NCBI GenBank assembly: GCA_014529385.2
Contig: CM043961.1
Location: 16,102,478-16,166,477, forward strand
Direction: 5' to 3'
DNA: 64,000 bases
Source: Adiantum capillus-veneris
Lineage: Eukaryota; Streptophyta; Polypodiopsida; Polypodiales; Pteridaceae
The translations under genes and the position numbers were made by a program. The notes beneath the pieces were generated by a model. The model had not been told where the DNA came from and searched no databases. It saw nothing but the letters and a program-made list of their open reading frames with translations. Below, piece by piece: positions 1 through 11,700 of the stretch; position 1 is the first letter of the stretch, and each line of letters opens with the position of its first letter.

Positions 1-1128
1 CAAGAAAGGGTCTAGTTCTAGGTGCACGGGTTTTTCTAGAGGGATGATCTTTTGAGTAAATTGTAATTTGTTCTATAATCCTTGCATGTTTCGCCAGGTA
101 ATGGATAACTCTCATGCGACCAGTCATTGTATACAGAGTGTGTACCTAAAAGATTATTTAAAATCAAGGTTAGCAAAGGTGGATAAACCTGCAACCCTAA
201 AACCGACAAAGTCAAAAGACTACGATAGTCGTGAGCATGTTGACTGTTTTTCTGTTCTTTTTTACATTCCTTTTTTAACTTGTAATCAAAAAGGTCATCA
301 CTCCTTTGAGATACAAGTGAGTTATTGTACGTTATAAATAAGGTTATTATCTAGCCCAATTTTTTGAGCCCTTAAATAGCTATTCAAATAGTTAAAATTC
401 CAATCAGAAGGCCACTACCCCTTTTGATCCTAAGTATTATATATCCAACTTTTGTTCCAATCAAAATGTATTTTTGTATAAATATATCAATCTCTCCATT
501 GGGTGTCTCTTTTTATAAGGAGTTTAATGGTGCCATGCATTCACAATGTTTTTTTCCTTTTTTTCAGCCACACTTGTGATCCATCTAGAGACAACACTAC
601 TTATGCCACACATGCTACTCTAAAAACTAACCAAAGTACTTTAAAAAATTGGGCTTAGTATAGCCGTTCAAAGATATCCATAGCAGAGAGATACCCTATA
701 TATATCATTAAAAACCCATGCCAGCTCCACAATTTTTATCCCAAAGATTTAAATGCACCATCAAGAGACACCAATTATGCCATTCCCATACTTTAATGCT
801 CCAGGGTTAAGATTATAACTATAACGAAAGGAAACCCAAGCCAAAGATGTAGCCATATTTCGTTCAATAACTGAGCAAGAGTAAACAAGTAAACGAGATG
901 CCATCTTCATTTTTTAATATGAAAACACCTCGCGGCAGACCAATCATCAGATAGCCAAAAAGAGCAACAAAAAGTCCAGACAGCAAGCAGAAACCATAAC
1001 ATCAGTGTTTCCATTTAAACAAGAAAAAATCATTTAAGAGTACGTGCAGCATGCGCATTGAGCAAGCCACCATACCAAATAACAAGTAACCAGTTATATA
1101 CAATATCGCCCGTGTACTAAGTCAGACG
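1..1128. other. Non-coding AT-rich DNA, no gene recognised
   Basis: No reading frame here has a recognisable domain. The longest, 89 codons at 68-337 on the plus strand, has no motif and ordinary AT-rich composition, so I do not call it. I see no terminal repeats or target-site duplication. Confidence 0.5.
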
Positions 1129-1425
1129 AGTGTGTTTTTTTTTTTTTTTTAATCCTTTTACAGAGTATGTGTTGAACGTGGCAGAACACATCAAGCATGA
1201 GTAGTGAAAAATTACCCCGCCATGTGTGATACCAACAATATGGCAAGTATGGTGCCAAGCATTATGCAGATTATGAGTGTGTGTTTTAAAAGAAAAAAAA
1301 CTTTTACAGAGTATGTGCTGAACGTGGCAGAACACATAAGGTATGAGAAGTGAAAAAATACCCCGCTAGGTGTGATACCAACAATATGGCAAGTACGATG
1401 CCAAGCATTATGCAGATTATGAAGT
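1129..1425. repeat. Imperfect tandem duplication, two units of about 146 bp
   Basis: The block starting CTTTTACAGAGTATGTG at 1155 recurs at 1301, a spacing of 146 bp. Both units contain the CCAACAATATGGCAAGTA and AAGCATTATGCAGATTATGA segments and both are preceded by GAGTGTGT plus a T- or A-rich run. Differences are scattered substitutions and the length of the homopolymer. It looks like a local segmental duplication, not a longer satellite. Confidence 0.85.
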
Positions 1426-1934
1426 GGGTTAAACCTATTATGCAGAGCTCAAAATAGTAGGAACATACAAAGCTCGGTACGATACAAACAGGAAAATTTT
1501 AGTAGAAAAAAACTTTTTTCAAGCATGAACGAGTACCAACAGTGTGCCGATAGTAAGAAAACATTAAAGCGTATGCAGAGTGCAATAGTATGCCAACAAG
1601 CCCCAAGTAAAATCTACAAAGAGAACAAGATTGGTAAGCACCGACATGAGATGGTTGCTCAATTAGAGCGCTCCATAACTGCACAGTAAGCGACAATGCA
1701 CACACTCCTCTGTTTCACATACACACACTAACACAACCAAGGCTAAGTGAGGAGCCAAAGCAGCCCTCACCTCCTTTTATAACAGAACTGCAAGGTTGAT
1801 GCCTCATGAGTTGCACAGGGTGGTGAATCCCCCCACGATCGGAACGATCAACAGGTGAGAGTTTCCAGGCTTCTAGGCAGAAACCCTAATGCAGCCGCCA
1901 CGGGTTGAACAATGGATGTCGAGAGAGAGAGCGA
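1426..1934. other. Non-coding spacer
   Basis: No recognisable coding, RNA or mobile feature. Confidence 0.4.
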
Positions 1935-2005
1935 GGGGGGGGGGGGGGGGGGGTGAGCAGGATCACCAGAGTGAGTGAGCAGGATCGCCAGAGTGGGGGT
2001 TATGC

Positions 2006-2042
<37 letters not shown>
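1935..2042. repeat. Poly-G run and (AG)17 microsatellite
   Basis: An uninterrupted G run of about 19 bases (1935-1953) is followed by (AG)17 at 2009-2042, and short GA repeats also precede the G run. Apparent reading frames here (repeated Arg-Glu or Leu-Ser) are translations of the repeat and not genes. Confidence 0.9.
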
Positions 2043-2043
<1 letters not shown>

Positions 2044-2189
2044 AAGGGAAATCCTCTTATAAGTGGAGGAAGGTCCCCCAGGGCTTGGGGGTGGGAGGCG
2101 CCTCGTGATTATCTCACACTTCTTTGTCAAGTGGGATTAATGCTCCCTATCAATTTGGGTGGGTTTTGCACGGTTCAATGGCGGATTAA

Positions 2190-2390
2190 TACCCAAGTGA
2201 TCACCATGTGATCACAATTAAAGTGAACCCCAAGTAAATTTGATGTGAACATCAAGAGACTACCCAATGATCCCCATGTGACTCCAAATCAAGATGTGAT
2301 CACCTTGTGAACCCACCTACTCCCAAGTGATCACTGTGTGGCCCCAACCATCCCAAAGTGATCTCCAAGTGAACGCCATGTGATTCCTTC
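2190..2390. repeat. Degenerate short-period repeat rich in GTGATC / GTGAAC
   Basis: About ten variants of AAGTGATC, ATGTGATC, AAGTGAAC and ATGTGAC occur within 200 bp, separated by short C-rich or A-rich words such as CCCAA and CCATG. No exact period is kept, which suggests an old decayed minisatellite. There is no open frame. Confidence 0.55.
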
Positions 2391-2975
2391 CCGGTCATTT
2401 TTGCTATATTATACGTTCTCACCTCCATTTCAAGAGATGCACGATATCTTAACAGAAGAGTCATAGCCTCCGATGTGGTAGGTAGGTGGTGGGTTCAAAT
2501 CAGGGGGCTCAACCCGAACGAAATCATTTTATTCTTGAGAATAAATGAATGGTCCACATCTACCCAAGATCCTGGACCATCAATCCCACCTGACAAGGGG
2601 CGTGTCAAATAGTCCCAAGGAAGGCGGGGAGCCCATAATGGGGTGCCCAATTTTTAACGCCACTAAAAATATGAAACAATAGCTTGCTCACGACAATGGC
2701 AGCAAGCTGCTATGTGTGCGCGCGCACACGCACATAGAGTTGTAGTATTTGGTAGAGGCCATTTCGGCCCAAGCTACAAAAATGTAAAGTTAGAACTTCC
2801 CAAGGCAACCCTTTCGATCCTAGAGTTGACTGATTTGATGCAATTCGATTTCGGTCGACTCTCTACTCAAGGATTATCTCCAATGCTAGGTAAAAATGCC
2901 ACAAGTGCTTGGATATAACACCAACAGTATCTCACGCACAAAAGACACTATAGGGAAGAATCAAAAGTACCATAT

Positions 2976-3001
2976 AAAGTTAGGACCTTAGTCCTAACTT
3001 T
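2976..3001. repeat. Perfect 11-bp inverted repeat (hairpin)
   Basis: AAAGTTAGGAC and GTCCTAACTTT flank the four bases CTTA. There is no T-run or gene end nearby to suggest a terminator. It could be the edge of an unrecognised element, but no target-site duplication was seen. Confidence 0.6.
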
Positions 3002-4170
3002 GAGTTTTGATCGCTATCAGCTCTACCAAGAGCTGTATAAAAATTTCTTGAATGAATATCTTGAAGTTCTTAGTCCTAGCAAACAATGGATGACCTGCTT
3101 GCTCAGCATTTTCTTTGATTCTTTCAAAGAACTTACCTCATGATGTGGCTGCCCTATTTGGCAACTTGACTTTACCTCTTTTTTCAAGGATGTTTCATTA
3201 TAAAAAATCACCCTTAGACTCGTATCTAGGAAAATTGTGTTTTCTTAAGAACTTACAGAAACATCCTACCTATTTTTGTCTCATGGGCTAAAGTCTCAAA
3301 GAAAGATAAATTACAAACCTAATTTTTTCCTACTTGAAGATTCACAATAATCTAATGTACTGCTTGCAAAGTGAGTTAATATTTTGTGTTATTATATATT
3401 TCATCTAGTTCATAGGTTACAAGTAAAGTTTTGCATGAACAACTTTAAACACCATGATATTCTAATTAGTGCCAACACTAACATTCACACCAAAAACACA
3501 AGGGGTGGTCAATTTATGCTAAAAAACTATAAACAAACTATCTTATTGCAAGCTCAATTACTCTCAGGGAGGTAAATTAATAAGGACCAAAAATTTATAA
3601 CAAATTGTTTGATTTTCAAGTAGTTTAGAACAATTGCAATAAGCTCGACATAATATGATGAACAATCCACAAAACAAGACATTCTAAACAAAATCAAGAT
3701 AACATATTAGTGCCAAAAGATTGTTAACATTTCTTAAGATGTTATTAGTTAAGGATTGTTAATTGCAAACTCTATTCGCTATTCTTAATCTAGGTCTCCA
3801 AATGAATACGAAGCTTGGATGTTCAAGAGATTGTAGAAAATTGCAATACTTTTTTGTGGGCCTTTCAATTCAAAACCATTTATTCAAGCTTTCTTATAAG
3901 CACAGCTAGAAATCTCAACATCAAAAAAAAAAAAAACAAACAGACAAATTAATCACCATGTAGATAAGGCTACATTTAAGTAATATTTTCAACTTCAATT
4001 ACAAGATTTTGAAGTGCCTAAATTGCAAGTTTTTTCGCATCATCAATGGGTGTTATTTTTGGGATCGTATAAGCAATGGCCAACTCGGCAAAAATATCCC
4101 TCAAGAGTTTCATGAGATACAAGATGGGTGCTAGAAAGGGTAGAAAAGGCAAGACCATGGCAAAAACTAG
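3002..4170. other. Non-coding AT-rich DNA
   Basis: No domain-bearing frame, RNA gene or terminal-repeat structure found. Confidence 0.45.
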
Positions 4171-4178
4171 ATTGCAAC

Positions 4179-4530
4179 CACAGAAACTAAAATGCACATA
4201 TTTTATTTAGAATACAAGACGTCCAAAATCAAAACGTACATAACATCTCATCACATTTTTATTCTAGCGTTTTATTTTTTTTGGGCTCAAAATGTATTCT
4301 ATTAGTGTAGTTTGCTAATTGATCAAGTGTATTTTAGAGCTTCATGGTGCTTGCTTTATGTATGCTATGGTTAAACATTGAAGAGTCATTGAGGAGGATC
4401 ATGATCTCGCTTCAGTTGTCCTTATTAAAGTATCATATCTAAAAAAGTTGGCGTATTTTATTCTTGATTCTCAAAAAGCATATGGTACGCCACGTGTTAA
4501 GACATCTTGTCCCATACCTTGGCTACTACT
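4179..4530. mobile_element. Non-autonomous hAT-like MITE, copy 1 (352 bp)
   Basis: A non-coding element bounded by a perfect 8-bp direct repeat, ATTGCAAC at 4171-4178 and 4531-4538. Its left end begins CACAGAAACTAAAATG. Over both halves it matches the element at 55592-56667, which lets the ends be placed by comparison; shared blocks include TTTATTTAGAATAC, AATGTATTCTATT, TTAAACATTGAAGAG and AAGTATCATATCTAAAAAAG. Eight-bp duplications and short imperfect inverted termini fit the hAT superfamily. It has no transposase, so it must have been moved in trans. Confidence 0.85.
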
Positions 4531-4538
4531 ATTGCAAC

Positions 4539-5784
4539 CATGTAAAGCTTGATGGAGGTGTACGAAAGGTGCGAGAGAGGGCAAGGGCCATAGCACACTT
4601 TGTTGTGACCACCATGGAAGGTGAGGGTAGGTTATTTTACTTACATGGAGGAAACAAGTACATTGGGTTGCCTATACTTGTTTTAGCATAGAGTTTGAAA
4701 CAAGCTTTCTAATAGAGAGGAGTATCTTGACCATGGAATAAGTTGGGGGGGGGGGGGGGGGGGGGGGGGGGGATTGAGGGAAGTATGAGGTCTTGAGAAA
4801 TATTGAATTTTTTAAGATTATGGATCCACGAGAGTGAAGCCAAAGAAGTGTTGGGATGAAAATTTACCTTTTTGGGCTGTAGAATACATATTGGGGATTT
4901 CAAGAAGGGGAAAAGTGATGTTGGAAGATTGTAGTTAAGTGACCCCCTTCTTTCCAAAAGCCATCTCACCACACTTCTTGCTAGTCAAGGTCATTCTGAG
5001 GCAACAAAGTAGACTATCGAATAATTTTTGGACGGTGTAGGGGTTGTCACCACCTTCTTCCTGTTCACCTTTTGCACAATAAATGGGTTGCTTTTGAGGT
5101 TTATAGTTTTTATGATGGACCAACACTAAGAACATTTCTTACTATCTACCATACCTAGTGTGTACTTTATGTTGCTGTCCGCCACCACTTACAACACCTA
5201 TGGAGCAATGAAGGAGCCTTCAATCATGAAGCTATAGACCACGGTGCAACAAATAATCGTTCTTAGTACAGTACAAGACACCAAACATGAGTTTGCAACT
5301 TGCATTCTACACAAAATGCCCACCAAACTGCTCAAATTAAACCATTCTTACTACCATAGCCTATAACAACCACGATGTAGCTTAAAAATTTACAGCATCT
5401 TGGAACGTGTCATCGGCTTTAACGATTTCCTCACGGTATGCAATCTGACTGTGAGATGCACAAGCATGGCATTTGAACAAAAATGTAAGGCATATGCTGG
5501 TCCAATAAGACTGCTCACACAAAATTCACCTAGTTGAGTCTTCCACAAAATGAAATAAAATATTATATTAATGTCTTCTAGAGGACAAAATGACCTATTA
5601 GACCGAAGAGTTACACCATGGTGAATCTGATACAAATTCTCGATAAAAGAAAGAACTGTACTATTCAAGAACACTAATAGACCTGTAAAAGGTGGGTATC
5701 ATGAGCCTGAGGAGTACATATACAAAAAGTGGGTAGGTATCTCAAAATACATATGGTAGATATGTATATATCAAAATCTGGCAA
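4539..5784. other. Non-coding DNA with a 28-base G run
   Basis: Contains an uninterrupted G run at 4745-4772. Frames crossing it read as polyproline on the minus strand and are artefacts. No other recognisable feature. The last few hundred bases may be decayed 3' UTR of the adjacent LINE fragment, but I could not align them to the LINE-E 3' UTR. Confidence 0.45.
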
Positions 5785-6889
5785 CAGCTCGCATCGGTCG
5801 GTGCAAGATCGTGTCACTGTCCTCCATGGTGAGAGTCCCCACAAGGCCTCTCGCATGTCTCGCCAATATAAATCTGATCCTATGCTGCAACCTCCTTCAG
5901 TGCTGGGAGCATCCCCTCATCCTGGGCCTCCTGGATCTCCCCAGCTCGGCTGCTCAGTCACTTAGAATACCTCTCCTAGTAATATGCCATGTATCCCTCC
6001 TCTCTGGCTGCTCTCGTCTCTGCTCACTCTCTAGATGAAAGAACACTGAGATGTGTCTCTGGGTGTGTCTCCGGTCTGTAGGCCTCTCTCTCTCTCTCTC
6101 TTTTACTAACCCTCCTCAATGCGGCCGAATCTCCGGTTGATAAGAGTCCCCGACATCTCTGATCCTGGTATTTCATACCTCTAGATAGAGGCCCAAAACC
6201 CTCTCTAAAGAGACTGTGAAAGCGGCCATGTATCTCATAGTATAATATTCAGTGGCATATATAGTGGATCCTATCTCTGGCTCTCTCAGACACAGCTAGC
6301 ACAACTTGGCCTCCAATTAAATCTCTCGCAATCGGCCAGTCTCAATCTCCAACTGGTGTGAAGATGTGCAAATCTGTCCAACAGCACATCATAAGCAGTG
6401 TCCATGTAGGAAAGCCTAGATAAGAAGCCATCCTCTATAAGCTGGAGAAAATGCTCTATATATGTCGTCATCTTCGTGCCCAGCTCGTGTATAGGCTGTA
6501 TCCATGTCCTCTGGGTATCCTGCCGTAGAAGTCCAATAACCTCCCTCCGTTGCCATGAAGACACTAGGGCCAGCCGAGCATAACGATCTCGTGGGATCTC
6601 CCATGAGCTATGTATGAATGTCACTGATATCGAAAGAGCCTCCACCACCAAAGGAGGAGCAGCCAGCTCTTCTCTGATGATCACATGAGGAACCAAGGCC
6701 TTAGCCTTGATCATCCTAAAGATCATGGAGATAAGTGGCCTCTCCATGTCTCACCACCTATCTATATGTCCATGATGACGACTATGACGATCTACTCATG
6801 GTCCCGATATCTGCATGCCATATAACATAGTTGAGGCAACCAGAGTATCAGAAAGCCATAGCTTGGTGCGAGGCTCCTGAAACAGAACC
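5785..6889 (-). pseudogene. LINE-D fragment, part 1: ORF2 C-terminus (family II LINE)
   Basis: The minus strand encodes the C-terminal part of a LINE ORF2 downstream of the reverse transcriptase. The best open stretch (6747-6286, 153 codons) matches the same region of LINE-E, for example MERPLISM vs MEKPLVSM, LAAPPLVVEAL in both, and the segment around RIQPAQELGTKM. The similarity runs on in other frames to about 5785, including the GAGATT-rich end of ORF2. The fragment stops abruptly at GAACC (6885-6889), the target-site duplication of LTR element B, and resumes at 20598. It is 5'-truncated and frameshifted, hence dead. Confidence 0.85.
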
Positions 6890-7119
6890 TGTTGCTAAAT
6901 TGGCTTCATCTGACAAGAAAAAATTTCTAAATGAATTATTGGATTTATAAGTGAGAGGGTTTTCTCGCTTGGAACACCAAGAAAAATAATTCTAAATGAA
7001 TTATTGGAATTTTAAGTAAGGGTTTTTCTCACTGGAGGCATCCGAGTACAGAGTATTCCTAGTGTGTCATTCAGAGTAATGACGGTAGCACTGTGAACGG
7101 GAATATCTGTAAGGCCACA

Positions 7120-7330
7120 AGAACGGGTACTTCTGATGCGTCACATAGGATGGGTGACAGGGAGCATCGGGAAGAGGTATTCAACCATCCGGAAACGGAC
7201 ATCTCTGATGCGTCATAGGATGGGTGACATAGAGCATTGTGAAGGAGATTGTACCATAAGTTCAGTAGGAAAGGACTAGGTGATGGGTATTCTTGATGCG
7301 TCACAAGGTGAGCGACGGGTGCATCGGAAA
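7120..7330 (+). promoter_or_regulatory. Putative U3 enhancer repeats in the element B LTR
   Basis: Three degenerate direct repeats contain GATGCGTCACATAGGATGG-like words followed by GTGAC and GCATCG. The core TGATGCGTCA resembles the TGACG/TGATGCA class of plant bZIP sites. The 3' LTR keeps the same repeats at about 18780-18970. Tandem repeats in U3 often act as enhancers; here this is inference from position and sequence only. Confidence 0.4.
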
Positions 7331-8712
7331 GGGGATATCCATAGTCGAGAGGAAATTCCTAAGTGTGTTAGAATAGTGCACAAGGAAAAGCAAGCACTTG
7401 AATGAAGATGGGTTCATAGGAAACTTTGAGGAAAAATAGATGCTTTTTGAGAAAGCGGGATTGCTTTTCGGGAAAGCAGATGCTTTCCCGCGAGGAAGCC
7501 TATGTCTGCATTGCACCTGTGCATGTGATTGCATCCAGGGACGCCTGGGAAGATCTGTGAAAGCTTTGTTTTTAACTTATAAGGTTTTATTGAGTTTTTG
7601 GGCAGATTCATACCATTTTTAAAGGTGACCGGCCACCCACTTAATAAGTGGGCAGCCTATGATTAAATAAAGCTAGTAAAACCAGCCAGTGATTTTTCTC
7701 TCTTTTTCTGGCAGAACAGCACCAAAAAATTAAAAAAATATATTAAAAAAAATAAAGAAAGAAAAGAAAAAAAAAAACGGCCGCGATCTCTACGCGAGCA
7801 ACCAATGCTCTGCTATCTTTGTCGTGGCGAGGGAGCTATAAAAGCATCATACGCCCTGTCCTAGAGAGGAGGATCAGTTTTTGCAAGAAGGAGATGCTGC
7901 TATAGAGTTCACCCGCAAAGAAGACATTTGTTGCTGATGCCCATGATTTTCCCAAGTGTACCCGATGTCTCCAAGACCCAGTGCGCGAGTTCCCTCGCAA
8001 AGAAGTGCCTACGGAGCGTGTTTCCATCGCGACAAGCTGCTGTTTTTCTCTGTTTTCAGCCCATAAACGTCGTAGACGGGGCTGATTTACGAGAAGGAAC
8101 CCGAGAACACACCTCTTTTGTGTGTAGGATTGGAAGAGAGGATTTTGTATGCAGAGATCTCTTCCGGGGAATTGCTTTTCGAGAACCGAGTTGCGTTCGA
8201 GCATCGAGACTTTGAAGGTAACGATTTTCATGTTATGATCTCTAAGTATTTGTTTGCAGGTGTACTTCCTCTTAGAGAGGGAGTAGGAGCAGAGGAAGGC
8301 ATGAGCCTCTGCAGGAGAAAGCGCTCTAAGAGCCAGATCAGCCCAAAGGGGGTCGTACCCAAGTTTGGGAAGTAGACCCACGGATCGGAGAGAGGTAGTC
8401 TCTCGAGTTGTGATCCGGAATTTGGGATTCCCAAGTAAGGACTTCATGTTCGGGAAAGCAGAGTTGTTTTGCGGGAAGAGGACTCTGGAAACAGAGTGGG
8501 AAAAGAGAGTTGCAGGAATGCCATGCCCCGATTCTGGAAGGTGAGATCCAAAGGCGAGAACCTTTTTTTTTTTTCCAAGAAAAAGATCCTTCTATTAGTT
8601 AATGAAAACTGCCCATAGGGCTACATCCACCTCTGCGAGAGAGGGCTACATCAAGCATGATGGGGAGACTCTCCCAAGGAAAAAAAAACAGCATATATAC
8701 AATGAGGCTAAA

Positions 8713-11700
8713 TCAAGAAATGGGAGGAGGGAAGAGCCACACAGGTGGACAGTAGTGCCATCTGAGCACCCCCTGGACTATGGTGTAGAAAGGCCCAGGG
8801 CGCCAGAGTCGAAGAAAAGCCTCGCGGCACTCCCGCATGCGGTCGGAGCTGCCTTGAAGACCCTCAAGCTGTCCTCTGAGAGTCTGGATCATCTCTAGCC
8901 AAAAGTCCCGAACAGTCTCTGCTGGTGGCACACGACGAGCCTCAAAGATGCGGAAACAGCGGGCCCGCCAGATGAACCAGAGAGCTAGGCCGCTGATGAG
9001 CTCCCAACACTCCTCTCTCTCAATGCTCCACTCCTGTGGAGTAAGCTCTGTAGCAGGCTGGAGTGTAGGTTGCCCCCCCTGTATCACTATCATCCTGCTG
9101 GTGGAAGATAGCTCAAAATGAAGTGCTGGGCCCGTGACGGTGGACCAAGCCGCTGCCCCCCAAGTGTACTGTCGAGCCGTGGAGAGGGCAGGCATCAGCC
9201 GAAGAACTCGTAGCCACACCTGCTGGGCCGCGGGACAGTCCCAAAGACAGTGACGCTGGCTCTCCACCAACTGGTCACAGACTGCACATGCGGCCGAGAG
9301 ACCACTATGCACAAGCCAGCTCCCTATTGCTGTGGCTCTGTGTGCAACCAGCCACTGGAACAAGGTGACTCGCCTCGGCTGTCTGGAGTCCCACAGCCTC
9401 TGCCAAAAAGCTGCCAAGAACTCGACTGTGAGGCCCTCCTCCTGCCAATGACGTGCTGCAGCGGGGCGGGCCTCTCTCTGTGCTGCCAGTATATGACGTC
9501 CAAGCCGAACGGTGTACTGAAAGAAGGGGACTCCTGGGCGGTCTGCAGAAGAGAAGGAGTCCCTCCATAGCCACTCTCCAGGATCCCACTGTACTCGTGC
9601 CAGTGGACAACACTCCCAAGCCCATAGCCTCCAGTGTCCAGTCTCAAGAGCTGCTGGGTCAGGGTCTATGACACAAGTCCTCCCACAGATGCCCACAACT
9701 CGGATCCTCTGGAAACAGCACTCTGCTACCTGCGGGGCCTCTACTGCAACTCACTGTAATCGTCCCCCACCCTGAAGCTCGAAGAACAGGGCTGGGGCAG
9801 TCTCTGAGCAAGCCTTGACTGAAATGAGAACCTCCAGTCGTGTGAAGGCTCCCATCCACCGGGGTGCTACTGGCTCGAGAGGCGTGAGCCACTCAGCTGG
9901 AACTGACTCTGAGATGTCCTGACACATGCTCTGCACCCTCTCATGCCCTGTAACTGGACAACCTGCACCTCCTCTAACAAACCTGTGAACTCTAGCCAGT
10001 CACCTAGAGAACGCGCTGGACCTGCCGCCATGGGACCCCAAGAAACATGAGGCCGACTCCCAACCAAGTGGCCTCTCTGAGTGCTAACCATGGGGTTCCA
10101 GACGAGGGGCTGCCGTAGGCGCTCCTCCGTGCACGTCGGCTGTCTCTGCTCTAGGCCACGCCGTAAGAGCTCCCAAGATCGAAGCAAACTCATAGCGAAT
10201 CTGTCCTCCAATCTCCTGCTCAAACCAACTCGGCGCAGCTCTGTAAAGATCCATCTAGTCGAAGGTTGCCAAGGGCCTCAGACTGAGGCACCCTGGCACG
10301 AAGCCTCTGCAGCAAGAATTCCTTCCAGGGCTCCTCGCCTGGAAGAAGTCCTCTGACGACAAACTTCCCAAGAAGGGCTCTGCTCTGCTGTGCAGGATCA
10401 ATGATCCCAAGCCCTCCCTGAGAGCAAGGAAGTGTGAGGACCGACCAAGCCACCTTGGCTCGGGCAATCTGAGTATCGCGACCTGACCAAAGGAAGTTCC
10501 TGATCAGCCTCTCTACCTGGCTGATACAAGAACTCGAGAAGATCCAGCAAGAAGTGATGTACCACATAGTCGCCAACAACACCTGGTTGGCAACTACTAC
10601 TCTACCAACCAGCGAAAGTCGTGATGAGCTCCAATGTAACAGCTTTCTCCTGATGGACAGGAGAAGAGGAGCAATCTGCTGCTCAGGGGACAAGTCCAGA
10701 CCAACCTGACAACCCAAGTACTGAACTGCACTCCCTGGAGGAATCCACCTGAAACCCTCTCCTGGCATCCAATCTGGCACAAGAGCACTGCCAACCGAGA
10801 AAGCCACTGTCTTTCTCCTGTTGATCAATGCGCCCGATGCACAGCAGAAGGTCTCCAAAGCCTGCTCACATCTGTGTAGATTGGCCTCCTGGCCCTCTAA
10901 GTACAAGGCTGAGTCGTCGGCAAACTCAACGTCCAGAAGCTCATCTCCCCGTATAGGGAGTGCTAAGCCTCTCAAACCAACCTGCTGTGACACCAAAAAT
11001 CTGCTCATCGCCTCCGCATAGAACAGAAAGAGAAAAGGGGCAAGAGGACAACCCTGTCTGACTGATCGTGTGAGCATGAAGCGCTCACCTCTACCTCCTG
11101 CCAAAAGCACCTGACTGTGAGCCTGTCTGTACAAAGCTGCCACCCCTCTGATCCAAGCATCTGAGAAGCCCATCCTGCGTAGCGTGCCCTCTAGAAAGTC
11201 CCAGTCAACTCTGTCGTATGCCTTCTCAAAATCGAGGAGAAGAATCACAAGGTCCTCTCCACGGAGCCGTGCAAGGGCAGAAGCCTCCCAAAAAGTGAAG
11301 ATGTTGTCAAGGATACTGCGTTCCTTGACAAAACCTGTCTGAGTCCCATGTATAAGGCTCTCCAAAAGTGGCTGGATCCTCAAACTCAGAGCCTTGGCAA
11401 GAATTTTGTAGGCTGAGTTGAGGATGGTGATGGGGCGCCACTGTCGAAACTCATCCAAGGAGCCACCCTCCTTGGGAATAAGGTAAATCAGGCCCTCACT
11501 CATGCTATCCGGCATCACTCCTGTGTGCAGAATGTACTGAAAGGCACTACAAAGATCTGGGCCAAGCACGTCCCAGTACTCCAAGAAGAAGCTGGGAGTC
11601 AACCCATCCTCACCGGGACAGCTACCACGAGGGAGGGCCCTAAGAGCCGTGTGCAGCTCCTCAAGCTGAAGAGGCATCTCTAGCCTCTGGCGCATCTCCT

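Noticed and set aside
68-337. 89-codon frame on the plus strand
   Set aside because: No domain, splice or promoter context, and a length expected by chance in AT-rich DNA.
1848-2211. Apparent genes on both strands encoding Leu/Ser, Arg/Glu or Pro repeats
   Set aside because: They are translations of the GA microsatellite and G run. The same reasoning excludes similar frames near 13.7-15.4, 20.4, 26.0, 36.2, 55.9 and 61.6 kb.
2461-2600. Possible tRNA-derived SINE: GGGTTCAAATC resembles a pol III B box at 2491-2501
   Set aside because: No convincing A box at the right distance, no terminal duplication and no second copy in the window.
7836-8447. 203-codon minus-strand frame in the element B 5' LTR
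   Set aside because: It recurs only partly and in broken form in the 3' LTR, has no known domain and lies on the strand opposite to the element.
10215-10290. Programmed -1 frameshift after the RT in LINE-A
   Set aside because: Alignment with LINE-B shows LINE-A lacks one base in CAGTCTGAGG. LINE-B stays in the downstream frame, so this is a plain deletion.
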